NCBI GenBank assembly: GCA_024196135.1
Contig: JAMQCK010000048.1
Location: 1-64,000 of the forward strand
Direction of reading: 5' to 3'
Origin: Pleurotus ostreatus/Saccharomyces cerevisiae fusant
Taxonomy: Eukaryota; Opisthokonta
Length of the DNA stretch: 64,000 nt
Each line of letters opens with the position of its first letter. Position 1 is the stretch's first letter. The translations under genes were made by a program, and so were the position numbers. Positions 21,665-33,656 of the stretch are shown here, piece by piece. The notes beneath the pieces were generated by a model. It worked only from the letters and a program-made list of their open reading frames with translations. It searched no databases and had not been told where the DNA came from.

Positions 21665-23894
21665 CCTACCTGATGGCGGGAGGCAAGTTGTTCGTCGATT
21701 GTTTGTTCGGCGTTAGCCGAGCGTCCCTCCACGTGCCATTATCCCGGGCCAACTGGGCCAAACAGCGCGCCTGACTTCGCACTTCACTTCGTTTCCTCAG
21801 CTAACAGCAAACGTCCGACCAAGCAGGATCACAACGCGTCGCTTCCATGCGTTTCCCTCCATTTTCGCACTTTCATGGCCGACTCATTGTATGAATTGGA
21901 GAACTCACCTCAAGACGTTGGCCTCTACTTCCCCCATACTGGGCTGGAGGTGTTGCTTCTGAGCTGTGTAATCTACGCTGGAGATGCTCGTGGTCGATAC
22001 CGAAGACATCATGCAAACTATAGGGTGCGTCATGACGCGCAAACTTCGGGAAGCTTTCTGACAATTCTCCTTCGCCAGTGATCGAGGTTCTCAAGCCAGT
22101 GACGGACTACGTCCTCGTCGTGCTCCCCTCCTTGAGTCAGCGAGACACACCGCTTGAATCCCGATCGACAACGGCGCTCGCAAGTGGCTGAGCGCGCTTC
22201 TCCTCCCCGGCTGCTGCAACCTTTCAAGCGCCCCGGCGGTTGATATGGACATGGATTGCGGTGAGCCGTCCCATCTTTCCCCTCCTTCGTCGATGCTGAT
22301 GCGTCCAAAAACCTCCTCGACAGACCCCGACCGCCAAAAGCGCCGGCTACTAATGGTCCCCCACCCCTCGATCGCCTTCTACGCGAGTGACCCGCGCCAT
22401 CAACGATGTTCATACCGGCTGCCCATGACTCCACCGTAGGTGCTCTGCCACTCGCGCACGCGCCATACTATCCTCGTACGACATCAACCACTCGTATCTG
22501 CGCACATGTCGCTGACTATCTGACTGCCAGGTCGGGCATATGGGTCTCAGATACAAGCGCGAGAGCCACGATGGTACTCACCCGGGCATCAGGCGACGAG
22601 TTGCGTGCCCGTGTCTTCCGTAGCACTCATCCATCTGATTCTCCGCAAGGTCGTCTTGGTTCCCGTCAAGACTATGAGTCATATGATACTTGCACGGTCA
22701 CCTTTATGCCATCGACTACAATTGGTCGCGTCCATCGTCTCTTGAGTGCTCGTCACATCGGCCTCGCGCTCTCGTGCCAGCCAACTCATCCATACCACAC
22801 TTGATGACAAGAGACTTTCGAATCTGCAGAGCGTCAATGCACCTGCGCCCACCTGTCGAACTCCTCAAGCTACCGAATCGTCCTGCCCCCCGAGTCGTCT
22901 CTCTTCAGAGAACCAGGGTATTTGCGACCCGCATCGGCATGACCGTTCGCCGGCGTTGCTAGCAACGTCTTCGTTCGCCGATCGCGCGCCAGACTGACCT
23001 CGCCTGGACGTGGCATGTTTGAAGGGGTCGGGTCGGACACGCGTGCTGCTGCTGCGGATGGTGGGAGTGCGGGTGGCAAGTTCTACAATGCTCTCGCGCT
23101 CCGCGAGACCTCGGATTCCCTGGAGTCGGTCGACTCCCTGCATCGTAGCACCGTACGCGACGTATGTCTCGCGCGACCGCGCCGACATAGGTGGAGGCTC
23201 GCGAGCAGGTTGGGTCAGGCCCATCTTTGAGACTCAGCGCAATTCTGGGCGTGGTCGCGCCTCGCGGTTGTGGCTGCCCATTCGACAGCTAGGTCTTGCA
23301 CGATGTCCGCGGCGGACGCGGTCATCGAGACGCCGGGTCATGACTCTTAGACCGACCGCTGCTTGATGTGCGCACTCCTTCCCTCTTTCATCTTTGCAAC
23401 CGCCGCCTTGCCGAGGCCCTCTTCGGTCGCAAGCCCAGCAGGCCAGCGATAAGCGTACGAACACGGAGAGCAACACCAGTCGACTCAGTGCCGACCCTCG
23501 TCGCATGAAGCCTAGCGAACACTTTAGCGCGCAGGAATTCGACGCTGTGCCAGGGTGTTCGACACTGCGGATACATGTACTTTTCGTAGCGCATGCACAT
23601 GTAATTCATGCCGCCAATAGACTGGTTTCTATCTGACTACGAAGTACTTCCGGAGCGTCAGGATGCCCTCAGAACTTCTTTTTCAGTGAGTCCGTCGTTT
23701 CCTCCGTATCACTGAACGCACGGTCGAGGCGCAAGCGGTACGATGCTGTTGAGTAATGGTATCGCAAGTGTACTGGTTGCGCGAAAGTCTGCCATGACCG
23801 ACGTTAGCAAAGGGAGGAACGTCAGGAGAGTATGCTAGCCACTCGCCTTCTTCCCAAGCTCTTTCTGTGAGGTCCGACCCCGGATGCCATTCCC
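21665..23894. other. No confident gene
   Basis: About 2.2 kb of mostly interrupted frames. At 21984-22190 on the plus strand a short two-exon reading is possible (ATGCTCGTGG, donor GTGCGTC, acceptor TTCGCCAG) with a hydrophobic stretch VTDYVLVVLPSLS. It is too short and unmatched to call. Confidence 0.45.
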
Positions 23895-25378
23895 CTACAG
23901 TACCGCGTTCACCGTTCGGCAAACTATGTCGACACCCCTTCGCGACGCATGCACCTCCTGAAGCGCATCGTAAAGCTCGTCACCGTCTCCCAGATCAACA
24001 AACTCCAAGCCGCGCAGATTGGGCAGCAGCGGTGACACATCCTCGACGCAAGTCAAGGCTCGCACGAGTTCCGATGGTACGAAGGAGTCCGCGATACACA
24101 ATTCTTCGAGATTGCCCATCGCACCAATGCATCGAGCGAGTGTCTTTCCGTCTTCGCAGCTACCGCGTCATTGGCTGATCTCAAGGCGTCGAAGAAGCTG
24201 AAAGGTCGAAACCTTCGACGAGAAGGACAGGAGGTCGCCCGCGAAGTTGGTATGGGGGCACGAGAAGGACACGGCCTCCACATTGGGCGCCTCGATGCAC
24301 CGGCGAAGCTCGCAGCCGCTGTGTCCCATCTTGATGACCGTCAAGCGGGGCGTGAAGTCCATTTGTTCTCGGTAATGCGAAGGATACGCAAGCTCGACGT
24401 CGATGTCGATCCTCTCGAGCGACTGGCTGCATTGGGGTCAGAGCGTCTGCACAGGCATGAAGTCGAGCATCCCGTCGTCGTCGTCCGCCACGATGGTCGG
24501 CGAGGTGAGCGTCGTGCAGGGGTGTTCCCAACTCAACTCTCGGTAGAAGTTCCACTCCCTCACATTGATTATCAAGGACTTTAATTGGGGCGTAGCAAGG
24601 AAGTACATGACCTCTCGGTCCATGTACCCTGTCGCCGGGGCGAAGTCCGGGTAGACGATGTCAATAGTGAGGTCCTCGAGATATGGCAAGTGGTGCACGT
24701 AGGACCACGGGCGGCGAAGGCTCACCGGTGTCGCTAGCTTCATAGATGTAAATCTATGATGGGCATGGAGCGGGGAGTCAAGTAGGAATAGAAGCGTCGT
24801 GGTAGCGCCGGTACAGTGCGCACGAAGGGGAGAGTCTCTGGCCAGCTCGAGGTAGTAGTCATAGTATCGATCTATGTCGCGCGCAGAAGCGATGAAGAGG
24901 AAATTCCATAGCCGCGGGGTGGTGCGTGCAACGTGCCGCCAAAACGCGGAAACACGAGCGATGATCGATGCCGTTCGGAGCTGGTGACTGTCGGGCATCG
25001 ATTTGCTGGCGAAGAAAAAGATTTCCGACTGGATCTCGGGTAAGTAAAAGACGATGGATGGGAGAAAGCAGGGACGCGTTGATGTCCAATTGAGCAGAAA
25101 TTTTCGACTGGACTGATAACAAAGCGTGCACAACCTTGGAACAGGCACCATTCGTGATGGAGTCGCCGACACGCCCAAGAATATCTTTCAGTAGGCGCGC
25201 AATGTCGTATATTTCTTGGATGTCGTCGGAAGACGGGAGAAAGCCGTTCCGCTGGAAGTCGAGATTTGCGATCACTGCGGCTTTCTCGAGAGCATCAGCG
25301 GAATCTTGGAGTAGATTGGCTGGCCACGCAGTGAGATGATCTCGGAAGAAGGGACTGGAGTGGAGTGGATGCACCCAT
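23895..25378 (-). pseudogene. F-box / LRR pseudogene
   Basis: The whole length matches the intact paralogue at 27855-29321. Matches include CTGATTTLLFLLDSPLH against CTTSTTTLLFLLEFPSN, and DREVMYFLATPQLKSL against DRELMYFLATPRLRSL. Several lesions are visible. A tandem duplication of TTAC (plus-strand GTAAGTAA, 25040-25047) shifts the frame inside the F-box. In-frame TGA codons lie at 24438-24440 and 24168-24170. The 5' end is also shifted: the ATGGGTG that aligns with the paralogue start is at 25378, out of frame with what follows. The C-terminal part (LVRALTC onward) is still recognisable, so decay is recent to moderate. Confidence 0.9.
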
Positions 25379-25669
25379 AGTACCTAGCGTCGAAGGTGGA
25401 ACGTGGTCGAGAGGCGATCGCGGCTGCCGCTGTCTTCCACGATCACGGACAAGGCACGTGGCGGAGTTGAACTTTCTGTTCCGCATCGCGAGGCCTGAGC
25501 TCGAGACATCTAGCACCTGCTTCCCAGGTTCTCACGCGTTCAAGTAGCCAGTGCGGACAGCCGTCAGGGAATTTGCGTAGAGAGCATCCCTTTACACCCA
25601 ACGAAACAGCATGCGATATTCCAAGAAGCTCTACATGATCGCTTCGAGTATCGATGTGCTGTTCGTAGA

Positions 25670-27425
25670 TCAGGCCTCCACGACCTCCAATTTTGGGATC
25701 ATCCTTCCTCCGCACACACGCGCTACCTGCCTCGAATGGATCATAGGGTACCAGCTATCCAGGTGCTTCAAGTCTTGGTGATCGACCTTGAAAACCTGCA
25801 AAGAAGGTAGCAGCGGCGCAGCTGCAGCCGCCTCACCAAGCAACGCGCACGCTCCGCACGGCTCAGTGATTCCAGCTGCCGCATGTCCGTGACTCGCCTC
25901 TCCATGCGCTGCCTCCGAAGAGCCCGCAGAGACATACGCCCCGAAGCATGTCATCCTGTGCGAGAGCGCCCGCGCGAACACAGAATTGCGCGCTGGCGAA
26001 AGCTCGCCGCCAAGGTAGAGCTCCCGGAGGCCGTCCATCTTTTCCAGACACTCCAAAGCGATATCCTGGTCCCAGAAACTCAGCGACGCCTTGCGTAAGG
26101 ACGCGAGCGCATTGCCCGGGCGAGCAGCGAAGCTGGCGAGGGAGGTAAAGCGGATCTCGGTGGAACACCTCAGGGACAACTCGTCCAGGGATGAGGCGAG
26201 GATGTTTTCCAGAATCTTGACGGCAGACTGGCTGAGGTCAAGAGTGCGAAGCGCAGGGAAGGGCACCACCCGCCCGGCGTGGGTCGATGGGACTCTCGGT
26301 ACGAAAAGGTCCGTATGCAGCGCGAGGGACACGAGCGAGGAGCGGCACGGACCCAAGGCGAGCACTACCTGCTCCTTCGAAAGGCGCGCATCGGGTAGTT
26401 TGACCGAGAGGTGTGTAAGGTGACGAAAGGCCGGCATCACGAACGTCAAGAACTCGGCATCTCCCCTGTACAAATCGATACTGGACGATATGTCGAGGTG
26501 CACGAGCCCTGGCGCGTCGGTAAGGAAGTCTAGGACGTGCCTAAAGGCCGTGGCCACTTGCCAATCATCGTAGAGTTGGAGACTCGCTTTGCGCAAAGCG
26601 GGGAGGGCGAGGACGGGTATTTGGGGGAAGTGACGAATAGGGCAGCCCAGCGTGATGGACCCCCAATGCGACGCATGGGGCTGGATCTGCTCGAGTAAGC
26701 GCAACAATGGACCGTCATGCCCGGTATCGAAGTCATGGCATATTTCCAGAGGCGCGTCTCTAGAAAGAAGGAGGAGGTCGGCGTTGAAGGGCATCGGCAA
26801 TCCCGAGGAGCGCACAGAGGTGAAGCGCGTCCATAGGGATGGCGTATGCCGTGCGGTCTCGCGCCAGACGGAGCACACCTGCGCCAGCCGTACCATGTAG
26901 TGGGAGTCGCAGGATGGTTGATCGTCATGCAGAGCCTTATACTGCAGGAAAATGCACGAAAGCAGCTCGGGCGGGAGGCGCCATATCAAAGAGTCGAGGG
27001 ACCGATGCAGAACGAGCTGGCGGAGTAGCCCTTTGCGACAAGCGGTCAAGCGTTCGTTGTGACGGGAGGAGTGTTCGCCAGAGGTGGCGATCCGCTTCTT
27101 GAGGCTGTTGATGCGCTCAATGTGTGCGACAAGGGAAGGCGCGAGCTCCTGAGCAGCCAGGACCTCTTCAGGCGAAAGAAGAAGGCGACGTCGGTAGAGC
27201 TCAAAGCTGGCGATAGACGTCGCATGCTCGAGAAGGGCAGACGCGTCGTTGAATGCGCTTTCGCAATCTAACTCGGTTGCAGCTTCGGCCGCTAGGTTGG
27301 AGCCCTTGCCCTGCGACTTTGAGCGTAGCCCACCATAATCGAAGAGGCTTGTCTGTCAATAGAGTATGAGATACCGAGTTTTGGGCGTGGGATGACGCCG
27401 AGAATCTGACCTGGATATAGCCCAT
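25670..27425 (-). CDS. F-box / LRR protein, paralogue with the same five-codon first exon
   Basis: The first exon is 27425-27411 (ATGGGCTATATCCAG, MGYIQ). The 58-nt intron has donor GTCAGA and acceptor ATTGACAG. The second exon is 27352-25670, giving 565 residues. The N-terminal region (LSPEEVLAAQELAPSLVAHIERI) and the F-box (WRLPPELLSCIFLQYKALHDD) align along their length with the protein at 19850-21664. The Leu-rich part and C-terminus (VARVCGGRMIPKLEVVEA) also align. The donor is weaker than in the paralogue, but its exon is otherwise the same. The neighbour on the 5' side is another F-box gene of a different subfamily. It is a presumed SCF adaptor with unknown target. Confidence 0.8.
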
Positions 27426-27854
27426 GATGGTGGGCACAAGCAAGTCGCTCTCAAGGCCCGGCGGCAACCGATCGCGCCACGCGACGGGCCGGTTGAGCCG
27501 GGCGTCGTTGCCGACGTCCACCGTTCTCCTCGAAGCCTCCTTGTATACCAAGCTCTTTTATCCTTTCGTAAAGGACCACGATGCGGTAGCGCACAACCGT
27601 GTACTTCCAAGTGTCATTATGATCGTTTCTCTCCCGTATCTCGAAGGTTCTGCTCATGCATTGGTCAAGTATCGAGACAGTCTTCCCTTTCCACTCAGTG
27701 GCTCCCGCATCGAGCAACGCCATAGTGGGATTTTCCACTACCCACAAATCTACGAACAATGTTAGAAGAGCATAGAGGTCCCCAAAGATGACAGTTTTCC
27801 CACCTCTTCGGGAAAGCCTCGAACACCTCTCTTCGTCGGGTTGGACCCCAGACG

Positions 27855-29321
27855 CTAATCCTCCTGCAGTGCCGCCGTTGACGTCCGGAAAACTATGTCC
27901 ATGCCCATTCTCGATGCGTGCATCTCCGGGAGCGCAAGTTTCAGCTCGTGCTCGTTCTCTGGATTCACAAGCTCGAGGCGACGCAGCTTGGGCAGCAACG
28001 GTCGCTCATCCTCATAGCAGGTCAAGGAGCGCACAAGCTCCAAAGGCACGAGCGAGTCTGTGATGACTATTTCCGCCAGATCGTCCATCTTCGCCATGCA
28101 CCGCGCTATCGTCCTGCCATCGTCATCGTCCCCGCTCATGTGATGTATCGAGAGGCGCTGGAGACTGGCAAGGCACGAAGCCCCCTCCGAGAAGGCCGCC
28201 AGGTCCCCCGTGAAGCTCTCCGGAGGGTCGGCAAGAGTCATGGCCCTCACGTCGGGCGCCAGGATGTACTGGAGGAGCTCGCAGCCGCCGCGCCGCACGC
28301 AGATCTCTGCCAAGCGAGGCATGGTGGAGATCTGCGCACTCAAGTACATAGGTCCCGAGACCTCGACATCGATACTGATGCGCTCGAGCGAATCACTGCA
28401 CTGCGGCAAGAGCGTCAACACGGGTAGGAAGTCGAGCAGCTCGCTATCCGCGACCGTGACGATGGTGAGCGAGGTAAGTGTGGTACATGGGTGGCGCCAG
28501 TGGAGTTCTCGGTAGAAGCCATACTCCTTGACGTTGATGGTCAAGGACCTCAATCGAGGCGTAGCGAGGAAGTACATGAGTTCTCGGTCCATGTTGCCGA
28601 TCGCCGGCGAGAAGTCCGGGTAGACGATGTCGATAGTAAGCTCCTCTATGTGTGGCAGGATGTGCGTGTACGACCAAGGGTGGCGGATGTTCACGGGAGT
28701 CGCCAGCTGCATAGAAGTGAATCTTTCGACGGTATTCGATGGAAATTCGAGCAGAAATAGTAGCGTCGTGGTAGAGGTAGTGCAATGCACACGGAGAGGA
28801 ATGTCACCGGCTAGCTTCATGTAGTGGCTGTAGTATCGATCCATGTCGCGAGCTGACTCGATGAAGAGACAGGTCCATAGATGCGGGAATGTGTGCGCGG
28901 CGAGTCGCCATAGCGCAGTGACGCGCGTGATGGTCACAGCCATTCGCAGCTGCTCGCTCTCAGGAAGGGATTTCACCGCGAAAATGAAGACCTCAGTGAG
29001 GATCTCCGGTGGGAGACGGTCGATGGGACCCGCGGGAGACTTGTTGATACCTAGACGTGTGATCTTCGAGTGGATCACCTGCTGCACAGTAAGGTCAGCG
29101 TTCAAGTACCTTGCCAGGCACCCCAGTTGCACTAGCATACGCATGTATTTGCTGCTCACCTTCAAGTCCCTGGGAGACGGGCAAAATTTGATTTGCTGCA
29201 GCTCGAGGTTTGCGCGTGCCGCGAGCCGCTTCAGGGAGGCGCGAGAATCCTGAAGCAACTTGGCTGTGGCAGTACTTAGTGGGTTGAGAAGACGCGAGAC
29301 GAACAAGGGTATCTCACCCAT
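27855..29321 (-). CDS. F-box / LRR protein, intact paralogue of the pseudogene at 24-25 kb
   Basis: A single exon of 488 residues starts at the ATG at 29321 (MGEIPLFVSRLL). The frame is open upstream to 29741, but that extension has no similarity to the family and lies before the conserved start. The F-box core is DRLPPEILTEVFIFAVKSLPESEQL, followed by VTALWRLAAHTFPHLW. The LRR-like part includes ELMYFLATPRLRSLTINV, and near the end LAEIVITDSLVPLELVRSL. Acidic DDDDG lies before the last third. Presumed substrate adaptor of SCF ligase (family knowledge). Confidence 0.85.
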   Translation of the reverse strand: MGEIPLFVSRLLNPLSTATAKLLQDSRASLKRLAARANLELQQIKFCPSPRDLKVSSKYMRMLVQLGCLARYLNADLTVQQVIHSKITRLGINKSPAGPIDRLPPEILTEVFIFAVKSLPESEQLRMAVTITRVTALWRLAAHTFPHLWTCLFIESARDMDRYYSHYMKLAGDIPLRVHCTTSTTTLLFLLEFPSNTVERFTSMQLATPVNIRHPWSYTHILPHIEELTIDIVYPDFSPAIGNMDRELMYFLATPRLRSLTINVKEYGFYRELHWRHPCTTLTSLTIVTVADSELLDFLPVLTLLPQCSDSLERISIDVEVSGPMYLSAQISTMPRLAEICVRRGGCELLQYILAPDVRAMTLADPPESFTGDLAAFSEGASCLASLQRLSIHHMSGDDDDGRTIARCMAKMDDLAEIVITDSLVPLELVRSLTCYEDERPLLPKLRRLELVNPENEHELKLALPEMHASRMGMDIVFRTSTAALQED

Positions 29322-30410
29322 TGTGGATTGCGTCGAAGTCAGTTCGCGTTCCGAGACCCTCGCGCACGGATCATGGCGGGAGTAAAGCCATGATCTGCCA
29401 TGATCACGCGCTATACACGTGGCAGTTCGGAACCTTCCATGTTCGAGAGTTGAGAATAAGTCGCCCGGTCGGGCATTTCTGTGATAAGAAGTGGCACCAC
29501 GTTCATCACACTCAAAGTGGCTATAGCAATTTATCTTGACAGGAGCCAGAGGGGCCGAGTAATCAGTCTTGACGGTGTTGCGGGAGAAGTCAACGTTTTG
29601 GGAAGGAGCAGGGATGGAGGTGGCTTCTTGCCTGTCACCTTCGCAGCGCGGCGTGCAAAAGGGCAGATACAATCTCGGACTGACAATGCATCCGTGTGGA
29701 AGATAATGAAGAGGTAATAGCGCTTGTACACAAGTTGCCACTGTCGCGAAGTAAAATTCCTGGCAAAGTTATGATAATAGCGGGTAGGGTTAGAGAGCCG
29801 GGGAGATATATGGTGGAATTAGCGACTTGAGTTGACGAGCGCGGGTTTTGTCTTTTGTTGCGTTCGAGCGCGCACTGTCATCATGCCGGGGCAACATCGC
29901 AAAGCGGCCGTCTTTGACTGTACTCGCATACGTACGTCACCATCAAAGATATTCAAGTCAAGGGGAGCGACCATAAGAGCGGGTATCTTTGACTGTACTG
30001 TAGTGAACACGCTGCAGCGAGAACCTATGACAAGAATGGCGTAGGATCGTCGTTCGCGTGCCGCGTAAATGCCGTCTGAGTCCGTTCTATGCGAGTGTTA
30101 TGGATTTGGACCCCTTGGCTCAGACAGAATCGACCAAGCTCAGTCAAGCCTTAGGAGAACAGACGAAGATGAGCAAAAGCCAGGAGCTCATGGTGGTTGG
30201 CGGTCATGAATGGGAACATCACATCACAACAGCGATCACATCTTTCTCCGAAAGGATGACTGAACAGCTCGAAAGCAACCATCATGGCGCGCCTGGACCA
30301 TGGTGATTCTTCGAGTCGCTGTCCCCAGACGGCCACTCTTAGCTTCTGATACCACATAAGGATGGTGCGTGCCCCTCTACCTCTCGCCAGCGCGCCCCTC
30401 ATCGCGCTCG
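29322..30410. other. No gene seen; one short direct repeat
   Basis: Intergenic DNA between divergent genes. TCTTTGACTGTACT occurs twice, near 29911 and 29987, each followed by a different base. Otherwise no motif is seen. Confidence 0.5.
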
Positions 30411-31542
30411 ATGCAGCACGACGGGGACAACTTCGATCGCGTCTTCCCGGCGCCGCACCTCTACGTGAAGCGGTGCCCGGAGCTCTGGCTTCCTGGCGAC
30501 GGCAAGATCGTTGTGCAGGCAGGGAACCTCGGCTTTCGCGTCGAACGGGACATTCTCGCTCGGCACTCCGCTGTATTCCAGTCGATCATGGCGAACGAGG
30601 ACGATGGAAGCTTAGCGGCGCGGAGCGCTTACTACGGCTATCGAGAAGGGTGCCACTACATTGTGGTCCAGGACGCGCCGGAGGATATGAAGGAGCTCCT
30701 CAGTGCGATGTTCATCCCAGAGTGCGTTCGCTATGCCGTTCCTACCCGCTATGCAACCTGACCTATCACCAAGATACTTCGAACGCTTCCCCCCTGCGGC
30801 GGACTTTGGGGTCATCGAGACCGTACTGCGAATGAGCCACCGGTATCAGGTCGCGTATCTACGTCGACGCGCCCTCGGGCATCTCGCGCCCTTCTACCCG
30901 ACACGTCTCGTCGACTTCCCTCCTCGCGTTGAGCCTGCTGGACCGGCCTTCATCAACAATGGCGCGCTGCACACCGCCGTAGCCATCGCAGCCGGAGAAG
31001 CCGGCGCCACCTGGATCCTGCCGACAGCCCTATACCTCGCCGCCACTGCTTGTTCGCGAGATGAACTGCTCGACGGCATGGAGTGGCGCGGAAAGCTACG
31101 CATCTTGCCAGAGCAGTGGCGTCGGCCCGCGCTGACGCTCACGCACGAGCTAGGCTGGCAGTACAAGGCGTACGCTTGTCTTGTTACGCTCGTCGTCCCG
31201 CCTGGATGCGCGCAGGAGGATCCGCTGGCATGCCCTGCGGCGCGCACACGACATATCGCGCAGCGTGCATGGTGCGACGACCCGCTCGACGCTCATGGCT
31301 TCGATTCGCGGTGGGAAGCCCTTCGCGGAGTGCTCTGCGAGTCGTGCTTCTGGCGGGCGCATGCGGACTACGGTGACTACAAGCGGAAGGTCTGGGACGC
31401 GTTGCCGGGTCTGTTTGGGATCGAATTGGGCTGGGGGAAGCTGAACCTGCTCAAGTCACAGCAGCTGGCAAGAGGGGACAATCTATCCGCTAGTACGCGG
31501 GCGAAGGAACTGCAGGACGCGTCGGAGATCGAGATGTGGTGA
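30411..31542 (+). CDS. BTB/POZ domain protein
   Basis: Two exons, 30411-30721 and 30774-31542, joined in phase over a 52-nt intron (GTGCGT donor, CACCAAG acceptor), give 359 residues. The BTB fold is visible from about residue 25. It has a short strand with W-L-P-G-D-G-K-I-V-V-Q, then the typical FRVERDILARHSAVFQSIM, and YIVVQDAPEDMKELLSAMF that closes the domain at the intron. The rest is helical (VIETVLRMSHRYQVAYLRRRAL), as in the many basidiomycete BTB proteins. It may act as a CUL3 ubiquitin-ligase adaptor, which is inference. It is flanked by F-box genes on both sides. Confidence 0.88.
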
Positions 31543-31847
31543 GACCTCAGACGAGGCCCGAGGGACTATCGCGACGCGCTGTCTACAGACATACTTCCTA
31601 TTCTTGTATCCACAGTACCTATCTCTGCTTATCAAATGTCAAGATAGGATACAACGCTAAGATTTCGTCCGCTGGAAGACGGAAAGCTTGAGGGTCACCG
31701 GACACGGCGGGGTAATTCCGGGGCAGCCACGAGGCTGATTGCGCGCGCTCTCGCCGCTTGTCTCTGACCATCATCAGCAACGTCCTTGACCCGTGAAGGA
31801 CGTGCTGTCGTTGACCATAATCCAACTCCCCATCGCCCTCAACCACG
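31543..31847. other. Short intergenic stretch, no gene
   Basis: About 300 bp between the BTB and F-box genes, both on the plus strand. Nothing beyond presumed 3' UTR and promoter is visible. Confidence 0.5.
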
Positions 31848-33228
31848 ATGTCGAGTAAAGCTTCGCAGCTGGTGCACCGGCCGGTGCGTGCTCGCAATTT
31901 TGCCTACCCGGATCCGGGAAGTTGACTTTTTGCGTCTACAGTCGCAGTCCTATAACCGCATCGCCAATCCAAGGGACCATGCCCCTGCGCTCGGTGAGCT
32001 CCCCTCGGAGCTGATCGGGCAGATCCTGCGCTATCACAGCGAGGACAAGGCCACGATCTCCATCTGCGCGCTCGTATGCCGCGTCTGGCACATCGAGGCG
32101 AGCCGCCTGCGCATGTCCAAGAAGGAGCTCGTCCGCTATCAGGACCAGCTCGACGAGTTCTTCGAGCTCCTCAAGCCCCCCTACTCCGGCCTGCGCGTGC
32201 TCCCGATCGAGTCTCTCACCATTCGCTCGAAGGAGTCGAAGGCCGACTTCGACGTAATGGACAACTTTTTGCACTGGCGCACCAGTGACGGACTCCCCCT
32301 CTCCGCCGTCCTCACCTCCATCACAAAGCTCACCTTCGACTCCGTCCGCGTCGGGGAGCTTACATCCGCCGGCCTGCATACCCTCACCAACTTCGAGCGC
32401 GTCACCGCCCTCGAGCTCGACTGGGTCACCTTCCCGTACTCCCACACCCTCCTACTTCCCATCATCGCCCTCAAGTCCCTCGAACTTGCCACCCTTCGCG
32501 GCTGTCGCGTGGGCACTGTCACCCGCGGCCCGACCTTCACCCCCACACATGAGCGCCTTAAGGCCCTCGTGCTGAAGGACGCCAGCCGGGACGTCCTTAC
32601 CGTTTTCGCCAACGGGATCCGCTATAGGAAGGGGTTGCGCGCGCTCCACCTCGCCTTTATAAACTACCGCGTGCCGATCGATGTTATCTGGGAGTCGCAG
32701 GAGCTGCTCAAGACCGCGGGGCCGTCGCTCGATGAGCTGAAGGTGGAGATCACCGCTAACGGGACCTTCTACTCGGAGGCGGAAGAACGTGCGTATCCCA
32801 CATGTCGTATGCGTACCCGATACTGACCTTCCACGCAGAGGCCTTCCTCGACATGCTCCGCCTCCCCCACAACCCGAACCTGCGGCACATCATCCTCGAC
32901 ATCGTCGCCGAGTGGCTCATCCTCCCCTTCGTCAAGGGCTTGACGATGGACACCGTCCAGGACCTCGTCTTCACCCTCGACTGCGGGATCATCAGCCCAG
33001 ACAAGTGAGACCACTCTTGTCACCGCTATATTCACGTGAACTCATCACAGATTCAGGCAAACCTACTGGGCGGAATTGGACGACCTCCTCGCCTCTCCGC
33101 AGTTCGAACAGCTCAAGGCGCTCCGGTTCTTCCTCTTCCGTCGGCTGGACAACCGCTTTGTGGACGAGCTGCATCGGTTGTTGCCCCGCTTCTCGTCGAG
33201 GGGGGAGATCACCGAGGCGGCGTTTTAG
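31848..33228 (+). CDS. F-box domain protein, four exons
   Basis: Exons 31848-31883, 31942-32788, 32839-33004 and 33057-33228 fit in phase and give 406 residues. Donors are GTGCGT, GTGCGT and GTGAGA; acceptors are CTACAG, CACGCAG and ATTCAG. The first exon codes for 12 residues (MSSKASQLVHRP). The F-box is near the start: LGELPSELIGQILRYHSEDKATI, then SICALVCRVWHIEASRL. The remainder has repeated Leu/Ile strands (SITKLTFDSVRVGELT, ALKSLELATLRG) and ends GEITEAAF. It belongs to a different subfamily from the minus-strand array, with a shorter N-terminus and different intron positions. The 33229-33656 stretch that follows has no gene. Confidence 0.87.
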
Positions 33229-33656
33229 GACGACGATGTGTCGCGCAATCGGATGAGTGGTGGTGGATATCTGGGGCTGGATATTCAGGATATCGGGATC
33301 TGTACGTAGGAGTGGTGGGGCATACCCCCCGGGGATGTTCACGAAGGGCGATCGCTCATCTAGGGAGGTCTGTCGCCCTGTCTTACACGTGCTTCCTGTT
33401 CATGCATTCATGTTCTCTGACGAAGATAAAGGATAGACAATCTGCGGCTTGTATCATGGTGCATATGTCGTCTGTTCGGACACTCTACGACTGCGTATAT
33501 AGTACCTTCACATGAATCCATATCGCTGGAGCATAAGCATGCCTGATCGACGAATGTGTGTACCACGAGAAGCTCGCGAGTGATCTGGGACTGAGGTCAG
33601 TGATTGCACATAGACCCGCGTCTGATTGCTCACCTCCGAGGGCATTCTAGGGAGTA

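Noticed and set aside
21984..22190. Two-exon reading giving a hydrophobic peptide
   Set aside because: Very short, no family resemblance, single intron candidate only.
29322..29741. N-terminal extension of the F-box gene at 27855-29321
   Set aside because: The 140 extra codons have no family similarity and precede the aligned start.
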